A stretch of DNA of 64,000 bases from positions 1,674,001 through 1,738,000 of the forward strand of contig NZ_JABBGB010000002.1 in assembly GCF_012927185.1 (NCBI RefSeq), in the 5' to 3' direction. Positions 44,773-54,482 of the stretch are shown one piece after another; positions within the stretch are counted from its first letter, which is position 1; each line of letters starts with the position of its first letter. The notes beneath the pieces were generated by a model. That model saw only the letters and a list, made by a program, of their open reading frames with translations. It had not been told where the DNA came from and searched no databases. Both the position numbers and the translations under genes were made by a program. This stretch comes from Pseudoflavitalea sp. G-6-1-2. Lineage in GTDB: Bacteria; Bacteroidota; Bacteroidia; Chitinophagales; Chitinophagaceae.

Positions 44773-45555
44773 TCAGCTGGCTTTCTTTTTCTTCGAACCC
44801 AGGCTGGCTTTCAGTTGTGCCATCAGATCGCTTGAACGCGAGTGAACCACTTTCAGTTTCGGTGTGGTAATCTTTCTTCCCTTCGCTTTTGCTTTGATGA
44901 GCTTCATCAGTTTTTCAGAGTAGGTATCTTTCCATGCAGAAATATCGAATGGCTCACTGAGCTGATCTATCAGGCTCATGGCCATTTTCAACTCTGTTGG
45001 TTTTACGGTGGTGGAGGTGAGTGAGGGAATATTGAGATCGGAATGGCTTCTCACTTCCTGCTGAAAGCGAAGCCGCTGCAACACCATCACGCCTTTTTCT
45101 GCTTTCACGATGCAGATGGTTTCTTTGGTGCGGAGTACAAATGTTCCGAGACCTACGCGTTTTGATTTGTATAAGGCAGACCAGAGTAATGCATATGCGC
45201 GTGCGCCCTGTTTTTCGGGCTCGATGTAGTAGGGAGTTTCAAACAACATCGAATCGATTTCAGATTCTTCCGCGAAGGAGGCGATCTCTATCTGCTTGGT
45301 TTTTTCGGGCATCGCTTTTTCGTAGTCTGCATCATCGAGCACCACGTACTGTCCGTCGAGATCATAGGCCTTCACGATGTTGGCCCATGGCACTACTTTG
45401 CCCGACTTTTCATTGATACGCTGAAATTTGATGCTGGCGTGATCTTTCTTATCGAGCATATGGAGATCAAGGCCACTGTCTTCAACAGCACTGTAGAGTT
45501 TTACGGGAATATTGACCAGCCCGAAGCCAATAGCGCCCGACCAGATTGCTCTCAT
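44773..45555 (-). CDS. ku: Ku end-binding protein
   Basis: The product has 260 residues, a bacterial Ku homodimer core. It starts MRAIWSGAIGFGLVNIPVKLYSA and continues ALLWSALYKSKRVGLGTFVLRTKE and RFQQEVRSHSDLNIP, with a basic C-terminus (GSKKKKAS). It binds double-strand ends and recruits LigD. It is the first of four consecutive NHEJ genes (ku, PE, LIG, POL) on the minus strand. Confidence 0.95.
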   Translation of the reverse strand: MRAIWSGAIGFGLVNIPVKLYSAVEDSGLDLHMLDKKDHASIKFQRINEKSGKVVPWANIVKAYDLDGQYVVLDDADYEKAMPEKTKQIEIASFAEESEIDSMLFETPYYIEPEKQGARAYALLWSALYKSKRVGLGTFVLRTKETICIVKAEKGVMVLQRLRFQQEVRSHSDLNIPSLTSTTVKPTELKMAMSLIDQLSEPFDISAWKDTYSEKLMKLIKAKAKGRKITTPKLKVVHSRSSDLMAQLKASLGSKKKKAS

Positions 45556-45604
45556 ACTAAGTAGGTTTTTTTATGAGCTACGGCCTAAGGGAGAGTATAG
45601 TAAG

Positions 45605-47053
45605 TTACTCAATTTTCTGCTTACGGAAAGTGAGTACAAACATGGTGCCGCAGCCGGGAGTAGACTGAACATCCACTCCCGCCTGATGTGCCTGCAAAAT
45701 ATTGAGCGTGGCTGCCAGCCCCAGTCCGAGGCCATTCCGTTTGGAAGTGAACCAGGGTTCGAATAACCTGTGCAGGTTTTCGGGAGGGATGCCAATACCG
45801 TTGTCGCTGATCCTCACTTCGTAATGATTGCGCAGGATATTGAGATCGATGTCGAGCACGCCCTTTCCCTCTTCCATGGCTTCCACAGCGTTGATGAGGA
45901 TATTGAGGAAAGCGATCTTCAGCTTCTCTTTGTCGGCCGCCACTTCAACCATTGTTTCGGGATAGTTGATATTCAGCTGAATCTGTTTCAGCTGAATGCG
46001 GTCCATGGCTGCCCCCACACTTTCGTCGAGTATATCCTGCAATACGTTGTTATGCAGGATAATTTCAGTGGGTCTGGCGGTATCGAGCAATTCCGATATG
46101 ATGGCGCCGATTCTTTTGGCATTGCGAAGGATGATCTGATGATAATTCAGATGATCTTCGGACAGTAACTCCTGCCGCAGGTGATCGAGCGAGAGATGAA
46201 TATTGGTGAGCGGATTTCTGATCTCATGCGCGAGTGTTCGTGCGAGACGGCCGGTGGCTGCGAGCTTTTCACTCATCAGCAGATTTTTTTCTGCTTTGCG
46301 GAGTGAGGTAATATCGTGCAATATGCCCTGGAGATATTTTGTACCATCGGGCCGCTCAACGGATGTGGCGGAAAAAATGCAATGCAGTTCCTGCTGTTGG
46401 CTGTTGCGCAATTCTATTTCAAGATCTTCCACCTCGCCATGTTCTGCCAGCAGTTTTCCGAGCAATGCAACGGATTGTTTGTTGGGCATGCAATCGTAGA
46501 GCGTAAGCGCGCTGAGCTGTTCTGCGCTGAATTGCAGCAACTGCGTAGTGGCATTATTTACAGCAAAGAATTGAAGGCTGGTATCGGCGAGAAAGATGGC
46601 GTCTTTCGATTTCTCGAAGATGCTGCGGTACTTCTGTTCGTTGTCCCGCAAGGCTTTGAGAGTTTTAGCTTTTTCCAGTGCGTACCGGATGCTGCGCTCC
46701 AGCTTTTCTACATTGAGATCGCTTTTGATAAGGTAATCCGAAGCGCCGGCAAGCATGGCTTCGAGATCCACTTTGTGATTGCCTTTGCCGGTAAGCAGAA
46801 TCATGGGCGCTTCACAATGCGTTTGCAGGGCTTCTTTCAGCAGATCGAGCCCTGTACGTGCGCCGAGAAAATAATCGATGAAGTAAAGATCGAACCGTTT
46901 ATGGCAGATATGATCGAGGGCTTCTTTGTAGTTTTTGCTCCATTGCACTACAAAGTTGCCACCGGTTTCTTTGATGAGGGTGCTGGTGAGAAAGAAATCA
47001 TCTTCATCATCGTCGATGATGAGTATACGTACCGGTTCATGAATGATCAGCAT
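45605..47053 (-). CDS. Receiver-PAS-histidine kinase
   Basis: The product has 482 residues. An N-terminal receiver (ILIIDDDEDDFFL, phospho-acceptor Asp in FIDYFLGARTG) is followed by a PAS domain (about residues 145-255), HisKA with LAHEIRNPLTNIHLSLD, and HATPase (NILINAVEAM, DNGIGIPPENLHRLFEPWF, GLGLGLAATLNI). Having the receiver first is the unusual part; the kinase core is NtrB-like, which fits the NtrC-type gene upstream. It is the last gene of the sigma-54 hub run. Confidence 0.88.
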   Translation of the reverse strand: MLIIHEPVRILIIDDDEDDFFLTSTLIKETGGNFVVQWSKNYKEALDHICHKRFDLYFIDYFLGARTGLDLLKEALQTHCEAPMILLTGKGNHKVDLEAMLAGASDYLIKSDLNVEKLERSIRYALEKAKTLKALRDNEQKYRSIFEKSKDAIFLADTSLQFFAVNNATTQLLQFSAEQLSALTLYDCMPNKQSVALLGKLLAEHGEVEDLEIELRNSQQQELHCIFSATSVERPDGTKYLQGILHDITSLRKAEKNLLMSEKLAATGRLARTLAHEIRNPLTNIHLSLDHLRQELLSEDHLNYHQIILRNAKRIGAIISELLDTARPTEIILHNNVLQDILDESVGAAMDRIQLKQIQLNINYPETMVEVAADKEKLKIAFLNILINAVEAMEEGKGVLDIDLNILRNHYEVRISDNGIGIPPENLHRLFEPWFTSKRNGLGLGLAATLNILQAHQAGVDVQSTPGCGTMFVLTFRKQKIE

Positions 47054-47064
47054 CGGGTAATGTG

Positions 47065-48687
47065 TTATTGTGTATCCGGCAGAATGATGGTGAATGCAGC
47101 GCCGTGGTCGGGCTGACTGCTGGCAGAGATCATTCCGTGGTGATTGTCTGCGATCTTCCGGCAGATGGCCAGTCCGATTCCCGATCCCGGATATTCAGAC
47201 TTCCCATGCAATCGCTGAAACAGCTGGAAGATCCTTTCAGCATATTCTTCTTCAAACCCAATGCCATTATCTGTAACAATGAACTTATGGTATCTTCTGG
47301 AATGTCTTAATTTTTGTTTTTCTTTCTCTTCTCTGCTCATCAATTGATGGCTGATACTGATTTGCAGCGGAATACCCGCCCGTTGGAATTTAAGTGCGTT
47401 GGAGAGCAGATTCCTGAATAATTGTTTGATCTGTTCGGGTATCACTTCTATTTCGGGCATTGCCTGCAGATCTATCATGGCATGCGAATCTTCGATACTG
47501 AGATCGAGTTCTTCGAGAACCTGCAATATTATCTGCCGGATATTGGATTTTACAAAGGCATGCTGCATTCTGGTAACCCGTGAGAAATCGAGCAGGTTAT
47601 TGATCAGTCCGCGCATATTCTCTGCTGAGGCGAGTATGCGATTGAGATAGGCTATGCCTTCTTCAGAAAGCTGGTCGCCGCAACGGGTTTGCAGTCTTTC
47701 TCCGAAAGTGCTGATCTTGCGCAATGGCTCCTGCAAATCGTGTGAAGCAACATAGGCAAACTCTTCGAGTTCGTGGTTGGAGCGGTTCAGCTCATCCACT
47801 TTTACTTCGAGTTCCTGCTCGTATTGCTTGAGTTTGGTTACATCGTGTGTAATGCCGGCGATCTTAATGGGATTGCCCAATGCATCGCGCTGGATCTTGC
47901 CAAAGGTCTCCAGCATTTTTGTTTCTCCGGTACCTGTTGTGATGGCCGACTGGCGCACATAGGTTTCTTCCCTGTCGGCATTGTACACCACATCTACCAA
48001 CTTTCGGTTGTCATTGGCTGTAAGATAAAGCCGGTAAAAGCCCAGCAGGTCCGGCAATTCGCCTGGCTGGCCTGCACCGAGGCCTATCAGCCGCATCATG
48101 CCATCAGACATATTGAGCTTGTCGGTATGAAGATCGAAATCCCAGGTTCCGATATTGAGGAATTCTTCTTTCTGCTCCACCATTTTTTTGTAGTGCATCA
48201 GGTCGCGGAGCATCTGCGTTTTTTCTGTAACGTCTCTGTTGAAGCCCACGCCTTTCAGCACCTGTCCATTCTGATCGTACACAAATTTCATCTTGGTGGT
48301 GATCACACGCGAACGGTTATCGTTGGTGGTGATCCGGTAGGTATATTCAAAAGGTGTTTTATCTGCGATAGCCCTTGCCCTGAACTCTCTGAATTGGGCT
48401 GCTTCGTCGAAATCGAGGTGATGCAGGTAAAAATCATCCGTAACCCGCAACTGGGTAGATTCTCTGTCGTAACCAAGTATGCGGTACATTCCGTCTGACC
48501 AGGTGACCTTTCCTGAAAAAGCATCCCACTGCCAGGTACCAAACAAAAGGAGACCTTCAATGTCATCAAAGACTTCTCTGATGTTTTGAACTTCTGCCCC
48601 GGTCTTACCCGAAGTCAATTCCGGATCATCGTTATTCTTGATCATTTTCAGTCGTGGGATATTATCGATGGGTTCTTCGCGTCTCAT
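47065..48687 (-). CDS. PAS-PAS sensor histidine kinase
   Basis: The product has 540 residues, without membrane segments. Two PAS/PAC units (about 40-165, GTWQWDAFSGKVTWSDGMYRI, and 170-295, IGTWDFDLHTDKLNMSDGMMRLI) are followed by a coiled coil, HisKA (SHDLQEPLRKISTFGERL) and HATPase (DNGIGFEEEYAERIFQLFQRL, GSGIGLAICRKI). The start lies four bases after the NtrC-type gene stop, so it is translated with it. Confidence 0.88.
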   Translation of the reverse strand: MRREEPIDNIPRLKMIKNNDDPELTSGKTGAEVQNIREVFDDIEGLLLFGTWQWDAFSGKVTWSDGMYRILGYDRESTQLRVTDDFYLHHLDFDEAAQFREFRARAIADKTPFEYTYRITTNDNRSRVITTKMKFVYDQNGQVLKGVGFNRDVTEKTQMLRDLMHYKKMVEQKEEFLNIGTWDFDLHTDKLNMSDGMMRLIGLGAGQPGELPDLLGFYRLYLTANDNRKLVDVVYNADREETYVRQSAITTGTGETKMLETFGKIQRDALGNPIKIAGITHDVTKLKQYEQELEVKVDELNRSNHELEEFAYVASHDLQEPLRKISTFGERLQTRCGDQLSEEGIAYLNRILASAENMRGLINNLLDFSRVTRMQHAFVKSNIRQIILQVLEELDLSIEDSHAMIDLQAMPEIEVIPEQIKQLFRNLLSNALKFQRAGIPLQISISHQLMSREEKEKQKLRHSRRYHKFIVTDNGIGFEEEYAERIFQLFQRLHGKSEYPGSGIGLAICRKIADNHHGMISASSQPDHGAAFTIILPDTQ

Positions 48688-48690
48688 AGG

Positions 48691-50157
48691 CTATCTGTTA
48701 TTAAGTTCCTGATAGAGCTTTATCTTATTGTACAGAGTTTTTCTATCGATGTTCAACAACTTCGCTGCCTTGCTTTTATTGAAATTGGTCTCTTTCAGGG
48801 CTTTCAGAATCAGTTCGTATTCGAGATCGATGCTGGCTTCTTTGAGACTATTCTCGAAAGGAAGCCTGCGAACGGTTCGCATGGTATCGGGAGCCATCTG
48901 TTGCGGAGGCGGTGCGCCCACGTATTGTTCTCCGTTGTTCTCGAACTGAAGCTTTCTGTAATTGCTGATCTCGAATGGAAGGCTACGTACTTCAATCAGA
49001 TCGCCATCGGTGAGCAGGGCCGATCTTTTTACTACGTTTCGCAATTCGCGCAGGTTGCCATGCCACACGTAGTTTTTGAAGATGTCTTCCACTTCCGGAG
49101 AAAAGCCTTTCACATTTTTCTGCAATGCTTCATTTGCTTTTTCGAGAAAGTGCTGTGCAAATACCATGATATCATCTTTTCGCTGGCGAAGTGGCGGCAG
49201 CTCGATGGTGAATTCATTGAAGCGATGGAAAAGATCTTCTCTGAATCTTCCCTTCTGTGCTGCATCCCACAGCTTTTCGTTGCTGGCGATGAGGATGCGC
49301 ACATCGAGATCGATGTCTTTGGTTCCTCCCACTCTGCGCATCTTTCTTTCCTGAATCACACGAAGCAGCGATACCTGAATATCGTAGGGCAGATTGGCTA
49401 TTTCATCCAGAAAGATAGTGCCTCCGTTGGCTACTTCAAAATTACCTATCTTCTGATTGATTGCGCCGGTAAACGCGCCCTTCTCATGGCCGAAGAGTTC
49501 GCTGCCTGCCAGTTCCTTGCTGAGAGAGCCGCAATCGATGGCTACAAACGGAAAAGCGCTGCGCTTGCTCTTCTTATGGATCTCCTGTGCAATGGCTTCT
49601 TTTCCGCTTCCGCTCTCTCCGTATATGATCACGCTGTAATCGGTGGGTGCTACCAGTGAGATCTGATCGATCAGGTGTTGAAACACCGGACTGTTTCCGA
49701 AGATATACCCACCGTTTCCGTTGTTGGCTTTCTTTATTTTGGCGGTGGCCTCCGTGGTACCATTGGAAGATGCTGCAACGGTCTGCATTTCGGGAGGCAG
49801 CTGCAAAGCGGTCTGAATGGTATTGAGTATTTCTTCGGGATAGAGCGGTTTGGTCACATAATCGTATGCGCCGAGTTTCATTACATCCACGGCAGTTTTA
49901 AGATCGTTGTATCCGGTGATGATGATCACAGGCATGGCAGGATATTTTTCCTTGATCTTCAGCAGGATGGTTTTTCCATCCATTCCTTCCATCCGGTAAT
50001 CGCAGAGAACGATATCGATGTTCTGAGTTTCATCCAGCACCTCGAGGGCTTTTTTGGGAGAATAAGACTCCAGAGTTTCATACCCATGCCTCGTAAGGAA
50101 CTTATTCATCAGAAAACAAATATCGCGATCATCGTCAATGACTAAGACTTTTGGCAT
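48691..50157 (-). CDS. NtrC-type sigma-54 response regulator
   Basis: The product has 488 residues. A receiver (VIDDDRDI, Asp in IVLCDYRMEGMDG, Lys in VTKPLYPEE) is followed by an AAA+ domain with Walker A GESGSGKE, the sigma-54 contact loop GAFTGA and FLDEIANLP, then a Fis-type HTH (SKAAKLLNIDRKTLYNKIKLY) at the end. It activates sigma-54 promoters. It directly follows rpoN (45-base gap), so activator and sigma factor are made together. Confidence 0.95.
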   Translation of the reverse strand: MPKVLVIDDDRDICFLMNKFLTRHGYETLESYSPKKALEVLDETQNIDIVLCDYRMEGMDGKTILLKIKEKYPAMPVIIITGYNDLKTAVDVMKLGAYDYVTKPLYPEEILNTIQTALQLPPEMQTVAASSNGTTEATAKIKKANNGNGGYIFGNSPVFQHLIDQISLVAPTDYSVIIYGESGSGKEAIAQEIHKKSKRSAFPFVAIDCGSLSKELAGSELFGHEKGAFTGAINQKIGNFEVANGGTIFLDEIANLPYDIQVSLLRVIQERKMRRVGGTKDIDLDVRILIASNEKLWDAAQKGRFREDLFHRFNEFTIELPPLRQRKDDIMVFAQHFLEKANEALQKNVKGFSPEVEDIFKNYVWHGNLRELRNVVKRSALLTDGDLIEVRSLPFEISNYRKLQFENNGEQYVGAPPPQQMAPDTMRTVRRLPFENSLKEASIDLEYELILKALKETNFNKSKAAKLLNIDRKTLYNKIKLYQELNNR

Positions 50158-50202
50158 AGCTGGCAGGTTTTATGATTGATTAGTATGGTTTAATCTGTTT
50201 TC

Positions 50203-51615
50203 CTAACCCCACATCGCTCTTAGCTGAGCGGTTGGAATGCGGAGCAGTTCGCGGTATTTCGCCACAGTTCTTCTAGCAATTTTGTAGCCATTTCCCGCGA
50301 GGATCACCGCAAGCTGGTGATCGGTAAACGGCGTTTTCTTATCCTCCGCTTTAATCGCTTCTTCGAGAGCGTGTTGAATGATGCGGTTGCTTACCACTTC
50401 CCCTTGCTCATTGGCGAGCCCTTCGGAGAAAAGATCTTTCAGCAATATGTTTCCAAATGGGGTGGCTGCGTACTTATTGCTGGTGATACGGCTTACGGTA
50501 GAAATGTCTACGCCTACTTCCTGTGCAATGTTTTTCAGAATCATGGGACGAAGCAGTAACGGGTCTCCCTCTTTGAAATATTCGTACTGCCATTTCACGA
50601 TGGTACGCATTACGCGGAGCATGGTGCTTTCACGTTGCTGAATAGCCGAAATAAACCATTCGGCTGCCTGCAGCTTGCTCTTGAGATATTGGCCCGTTGC
50701 CTTGTCTTCTTTGTTGCACTGGCTCTTCACAGATTCCATCCAGGTATTGCTGATATGGAGGGAAGATGAACGCTGACGTGCCAGTGATACTTCTATCACA
50801 TCACTTTCAACCGCTACTATAAAATCAGGCACTATATAATTGAGGTTTCCGTTTTCTTCGGTTACGGAGGCTACGGGCTGCATGGGCATGGCTGCGATCA
50901 GTTCGAGCACAATGCGCAACTCGTCTTCTTCGAGGCCGATGCCGGCCATAATTTTATCGAGCTGGCGGTTTTTGAGATCGGTGAAATGATCCTGCACCAG
51001 GCGAATGGCTGCGGCCACATCGGGGCGATTGGTATTTTTTCTTGTCAGCTGCAAAAGCAGGCATTCGCGGATATCGCGGGCGCCTACGCCAGCGGGATCG
51101 AGCCCCTGTATCACGGCGAGCAGCCTTTCAAGTTCGGTACTTTCGATCCAGCTTCCAAATTTAAAACTCATATCCTCGGCCAGGGAGCTCAAAGACTGAT
51201 CGAGCATGCCATTTTCACTGAGAGAATCAATGAGATAGCAGGCTCTTGTGTACTCTTTTTCGTCCATTAACAATAAACGGCACTGTTCTTTCAGTTGCTG
51301 ACGGAAATCGTTCACCTGAGCAAGTGGTTTATCGGGAATGGTTTCTCCGGAGAAGTAATTGGCGTACTCGGTTTTGTAATCGGGAATATCGTCGTAACCG
51401 AATTCCTCCCAGTCTGCAAAATCCTGTACGGCTTCTGCTTCTTCTTTTGAGTCTGGTTCATCTGCAGGTGTTTCATCCAGCAACGGGTTCTCTTCCAGCT
51501 CCTGCTGAATGCGATGTTCCAGCTCCAGCGTATTCAGATGAAACAGGTTGAGCAGCTGAATCTGCTGCGGCAGTATACGCACCTGCTGTTTCTGAGTAAG
51601 ATGTTGATAGATCAT
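50203..51615 (-). CDS. rpoN: RNA polymerase sigma-54 factor
   Basis: The product has 470 residues. A Gln-rich activator-contact region (KQQVRILPQQIQLLNLFHLNTLELEHRI) starts the protein. The acidic region and core-binding part follow, then the HTH DISTVSRITSNKYAATPFG and the RpoN box ARRTVAKYREL near the end. All hallmarks of a complete RpoN are present. It is the first gene of the minus-strand hub; a divergent kinase gene lies upstream. Confidence 0.97.
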   Translation of the reverse strand: MIYQHLTQKQQVRILPQQIQLLNLFHLNTLELEHRIQQELEENPLLDETPADEPDSKEEAEAVQDFADWEEFGYDDIPDYKTEYANYFSGETIPDKPLAQVNDFRQQLKEQCRLLLMDEKEYTRACYLIDSLSENGMLDQSLSSLAEDMSFKFGSWIESTELERLLAVIQGLDPAGVGARDIRECLLLQLTRKNTNRPDVAAAIRLVQDHFTDLKNRQLDKIMAGIGLEEDELRIVLELIAAMPMQPVASVTEENGNLNYIVPDFIVAVESDVIEVSLARQRSSSLHISNTWMESVKSQCNKEDKATGQYLKSKLQAAEWFISAIQQRESTMLRVMRTIVKWQYEYFKEGDPLLLRPMILKNIAQEVGVDISTVSRITSNKYAATPFGNILLKDLFSEGLANEQGEVVSNRIIQHALEEAIKAEDKKTPFTDHQLAVILAGNGYKIARRTVAKYRELLRIPTAQLRAMWG

Positions 51616-51795
51616 GGCAATCGATTAGGTGTACTGCTTATATAACAAGGCTTAAACCAAAAAATGTTTTTTTATGCATTTTCTTTTTAATGCAGTTATA
51701 ATGCTTGTGCATACAGCCTTTCAGCGAAATCAAATTTTATCGTCGTATTTTGGCGTAGTAATTGAACCTGTAGAATATATTCCACAAAAAGAGCA

Positions 51796-53202
51796 ATGAT
51801 CTCCATGAAATTCCGATTTCAATATATCTACACAGCCTTCATCCTCTCGTTTGTGATACTCACAGTGCTGGCAGTTATGTTCTATCAGCGTCTGATGAAT
51901 GCACAACGTTATTCCAATGAAGTGGAGCATACGTATGAGAAGCTCTATATTCTGGAGCGTGTAGACGGCACACTGAAAGATATCATCGGCAGTGAGCGCG
52001 GATTCATTCTCACGCGCGACAGTAGCATGCTTGAACCACTGATCACCCGTGGATCACATATACATACACTCATAGACAGCCTGCGCAGTCTCACCCTCGA
52101 CAACAACAAGCAGCAGATCAATATCAATAACCTCAAACGTATTGTATCGGAAAGGCTCAGCCAGATACGCACCAATGTAAACAAGGCAGCACTTAAACAA
52201 CGAAGCAATCTCGATCTGAGGATGCTTCAGTCGAAAGTGCTGATGAACGATTACAATGATGTACTGCGAAAAATTGAAAGTGAAGAAAGAAGCCTGCTGC
52301 TCTTCCGGAATATTCAGAAAGATTCCTCGCAGCAGCTTACTCCGAAACTGCTGTATGCGATATTCGTATTTGCTACCATCATTTTTATACTGAGCTTTCT
52401 CTTCATCAATAAAGAAATGCGGAAGCGATTAACTTTTCAGCAGGCATTGCAGAAGCAGGTGGGAGAACTGAACCGCGCAAACGCAGAGCTGGAGCAGCTT
52501 ACACATACCCACTCGCATCATTTGCAGGAGCCATTGAGGAAGATCCAAACCTTTACCACAAGACTGCTCACCAAACATAGTTCTACCCTTACCGATGAAA
52601 TGCGTGTGATGCTCGATAAGATCAACACTACTGCAGAGCATATGCATGGCCTCACGGCAGACATGGCCATGTACAGCAATCTGATCACCAACAAAGAAGC
52701 TTTGCAGGATGCAGACCTCAACTACGTGCTGTTCAAAGTAGCAGAGCATGTTGATGCAAGGCTTACCATGCAGCATGCAAGTCTTTCGGTGATCAATAGT
52801 CTTCCCATCATCAAAGGAATTCCGGCACAGCTGGTGATATTATTTGAGCAGCTGATCGACAACTCTCTGAAGTTTGCCCGCCGCGATGTACCGCCGCTGA
52901 TAACCGTTCGGTTTGAAGAAACGGTGGGCAAATCCATCAGCGACAAATTATTCTCTGTATTCGGCGGCACATTGTACTATAAGATCAGCGTAACCGACAA
53001 TGGCATGGGCTTCAGCAATGAATTTGCGGAGAGGATCTTTGGCATATTTGAAAAGCTGGAGTCGCCGCAGCGCGAGAGTAAGGGAATCGGACTTGCCATG
53101 GTGCAGCGCATCATGATCAATCACGGAGGGAATGTATCTGCCTCCGGGTCGGTAGGCAACGGCGCTGTGTTCTATCTCTACTTCCCTGTGCACAACAGAT
53201 AA
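51796..53202 (+). CDS. CHASE3-domain sensor histidine kinase
   Basis: The product has 468 residues. It has a membrane helix near the N-terminus (about 10-30), a periplasmic CHASE3 domain (LYILERVDGTLKDIIGSERGFILTRD), a second membrane helix (LLYAIFVFATIIFILSFLF), a coiled coil, HisKA with THSHHLQEPLRKIQTF, and HATPase (DNGMGFSNEFAERIFGIFEKL, GIGLAMVQRI). The HisKA His is present, with the unusual SHHLQEP in place of SHDLQEP. It faces away from rpoN. The TGGCGT-N5-TTGA at 51751-51765 is a weak sigma-54-like match. Confidence 0.88.
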   Translation: MISMKFRFQYIYTAFILSFVILTVLAVMFYQRLMNAQRYSNEVEHTYEKLYILERVDGTLKDIIGSERGFILTRDSSMLEPLITRGSHIHTLIDSLRSLTLDNNKQQININNLKRIVSERLSQIRTNVNKAALKQRSNLDLRMLQSKVLMNDYNDVLRKIESEERSLLLFRNIQKDSSQQLTPKLLYAIFVFATIIFILSFLFINKEMRKRLTFQQALQKQVGELNRANAELEQLTHTHSHHLQEPLRKIQTFTTRLLTKHSSTLTDEMRVMLDKINTTAEHMHGLTADMAMYSNLITNKEALQDADLNYVLFKVAEHVDARLTMQHASLSVINSLPIIKGIPAQLVILFEQLIDNSLKFARRDVPPLITVRFEETVGKSISDKLFSVFGGTLYYKISVTDNGMGFSNEFAERIFGIFEKLESPQRESKGIGLAMVQRIMINHGGNVSASGSVGNGAVFYLYFPVHNR

Positions 53203-53205
53203 ACA

Positions 53206-54039
53206 TCAATCAACTATCTCACCTCCGTTTACATGGATCACTTGTCCGGTGATATAGCTGGCATCTGCTGATGCAAGAAACAGAAAGGCAGGTGCAAGCT
53301 CATAAGCAAATCCTGCACGCCCCATCGGCGTTTTCTTGCCAAATTCACTGATATGTTTTTTGGAGAAGCTGGCATAAATGAGCGGCGTCCAAACAGGCCC
53401 CGGCGCCACTGCATTAACACGGATGCCTTTGCCGGCGAGATTCTTTGCGAGGGCACGTGTAAAAGCCACTACAGCTCCCTTGCTGGCTGCATAATCGATC
53501 AGGTGATCGCTTCCTCTGAAAGCCACTACCGACGCGGTGTTGATGATGCATCCATCTGCATCCATAAACTTCAGCGCTTCCTGAGAGCAATAATAGAAAG
53601 GATACATATTTACATCGAAGGTGTGATGGAACTGACGGCTGCTCACTTTCATGAAATCATCATCGGGCTCATGCGTACCGGCATTGTTGACGAGTATGGA
53701 TAATCTGTTGAAATGTTTGTGTACGTCGCGGATCATCTTTCTGCAGAATTTCTCTTCAGTGAGATCTCCTTTGATAACGAGGCAGGTACTATGTTCAGCT
53801 TCTACGAGCGCTTTTGTTGCTGCAGCATCCTTATCGCTGCTATTGTACACGATGGCGATATCGGCTCCTTCGCGCGCGAAGAGAACAGCCACGGATCGGC
53901 CAATACCACTATCCCCGCCGGTGATCACAGCCACCCTGTTTTTGAGCTTTCCCGAACCTGTGTAATCTTCCCGGATGATGAGCTGAATTTGGTTCAGCGC
54001 CTTCTTTTCAGCCGAAATGGCAGCAGATGATTTTGCCAT
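53206..54039 (-). CDS. Short-chain dehydrogenase/reductase
   Basis: The product has 277 residues from ATG 54039. The Rossmann site (VAVITGGDSGIGRSVAVLF), NNAG, the catalytic Ser in NTASVVAF and YAASKGA (Tyr-x-x-x-Lys) are intact. It has a lysine-rich N-terminal extension. This resembles the YghA/stress-type SDR often near stress genes. Its stop is three bases from that of the convergent kinase gene. Confidence 0.9.
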   Translation of the reverse strand: MAKSSAAISAEKKALNQIQLIIREDYTGSGKLKNRVAVITGGDSGIGRSVAVLFAREGADIAIVYNSSDKDAAATKALVEAEHSTCLVIKGDLTEEKFCRKMIRDVHKHFNRLSILVNNAGTHEPDDDFMKVSSRQFHHTFDVNMYPFYYCSQEALKFMDADGCIINTASVVAFRGSDHLIDYAASKGAVVAFTRALAKNLAGKGIRVNAVAPGPVWTPLIYASFSKKHISEFGKKTPMGRAGFAYELAPAFLFLASADASYITGQVIHVNGGEIVD

Positions 54040-54056
54040 AGAATTCTGTTTCAATG

Positions 54057-54077
54057 AGGTATGAAAATTCCATACCT
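54057..54077. promoter_or_regulatory. Inverted repeat between divergent genes
   Basis: AGGTATG (54057-54063) and CATACCT (54071-54077) form a perfect seven-base inverted repeat with a seven-base loop. It sits between the SDR start (minus) and the DUF1328 gene (plus), where an operator would act on both. Confidence 0.4.
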
Positions 54078-54128
54078 GTGGCGAGACTGGCACAATATTT
54101 CCGGCTAATCAAGTATAATCACAATCAT

Positions 54129-54305
54129 ATGTTACGTTGGTCGATAATCTTTATTCTGATCGCCATCGTTGGTGGAGTTCTCGGTTTTGCCGGAGTTCCT
54201 ACTCATATTCAGGGCATTGCTCAGGTGTGCTTCTTTGTGGGCATGGCACTGTTTATCGGTAGTCTGGTGGCCAGGAATTTCGTACATGGTCATCATCATC
54301 ATTGA
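54129..54305 (+). CDS. DUF1328 small membrane protein 1
   Basis: The product has 58 residues from ATG 54129: MLRWSIIFILIAIVGGVLGFAG, then a second helix and a His-rich tail (VHGHHHH). The order L-x-W, G-F-x-G and the two helices are those of the DUF1328 (YtjA) family, which has an unknown, possibly stress-related role. It shares a 14-base upstream word with its sister. Confidence 0.8.
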   Translation: MLRWSIIFILIAIVGGVLGFAGVPTHIQGIAQVCFFVGMALFIGSLVARNFVHGHHHH

Positions 54306-54482
54306 CCGACTGATTGCATACCGGCATCAGCCCACTCATTCTGATGAGAAAAAATTGCTCAGGATGAGGAAGGAGGCTTTTATTTGCTCCCCAATAGACG
54401 TATTCTTATTGAGTTACAAATAGTAAACTTCCACACAGTCTGCTGGCACAATATTTTAAACAGTTGAAATAAAACAAAGCCT

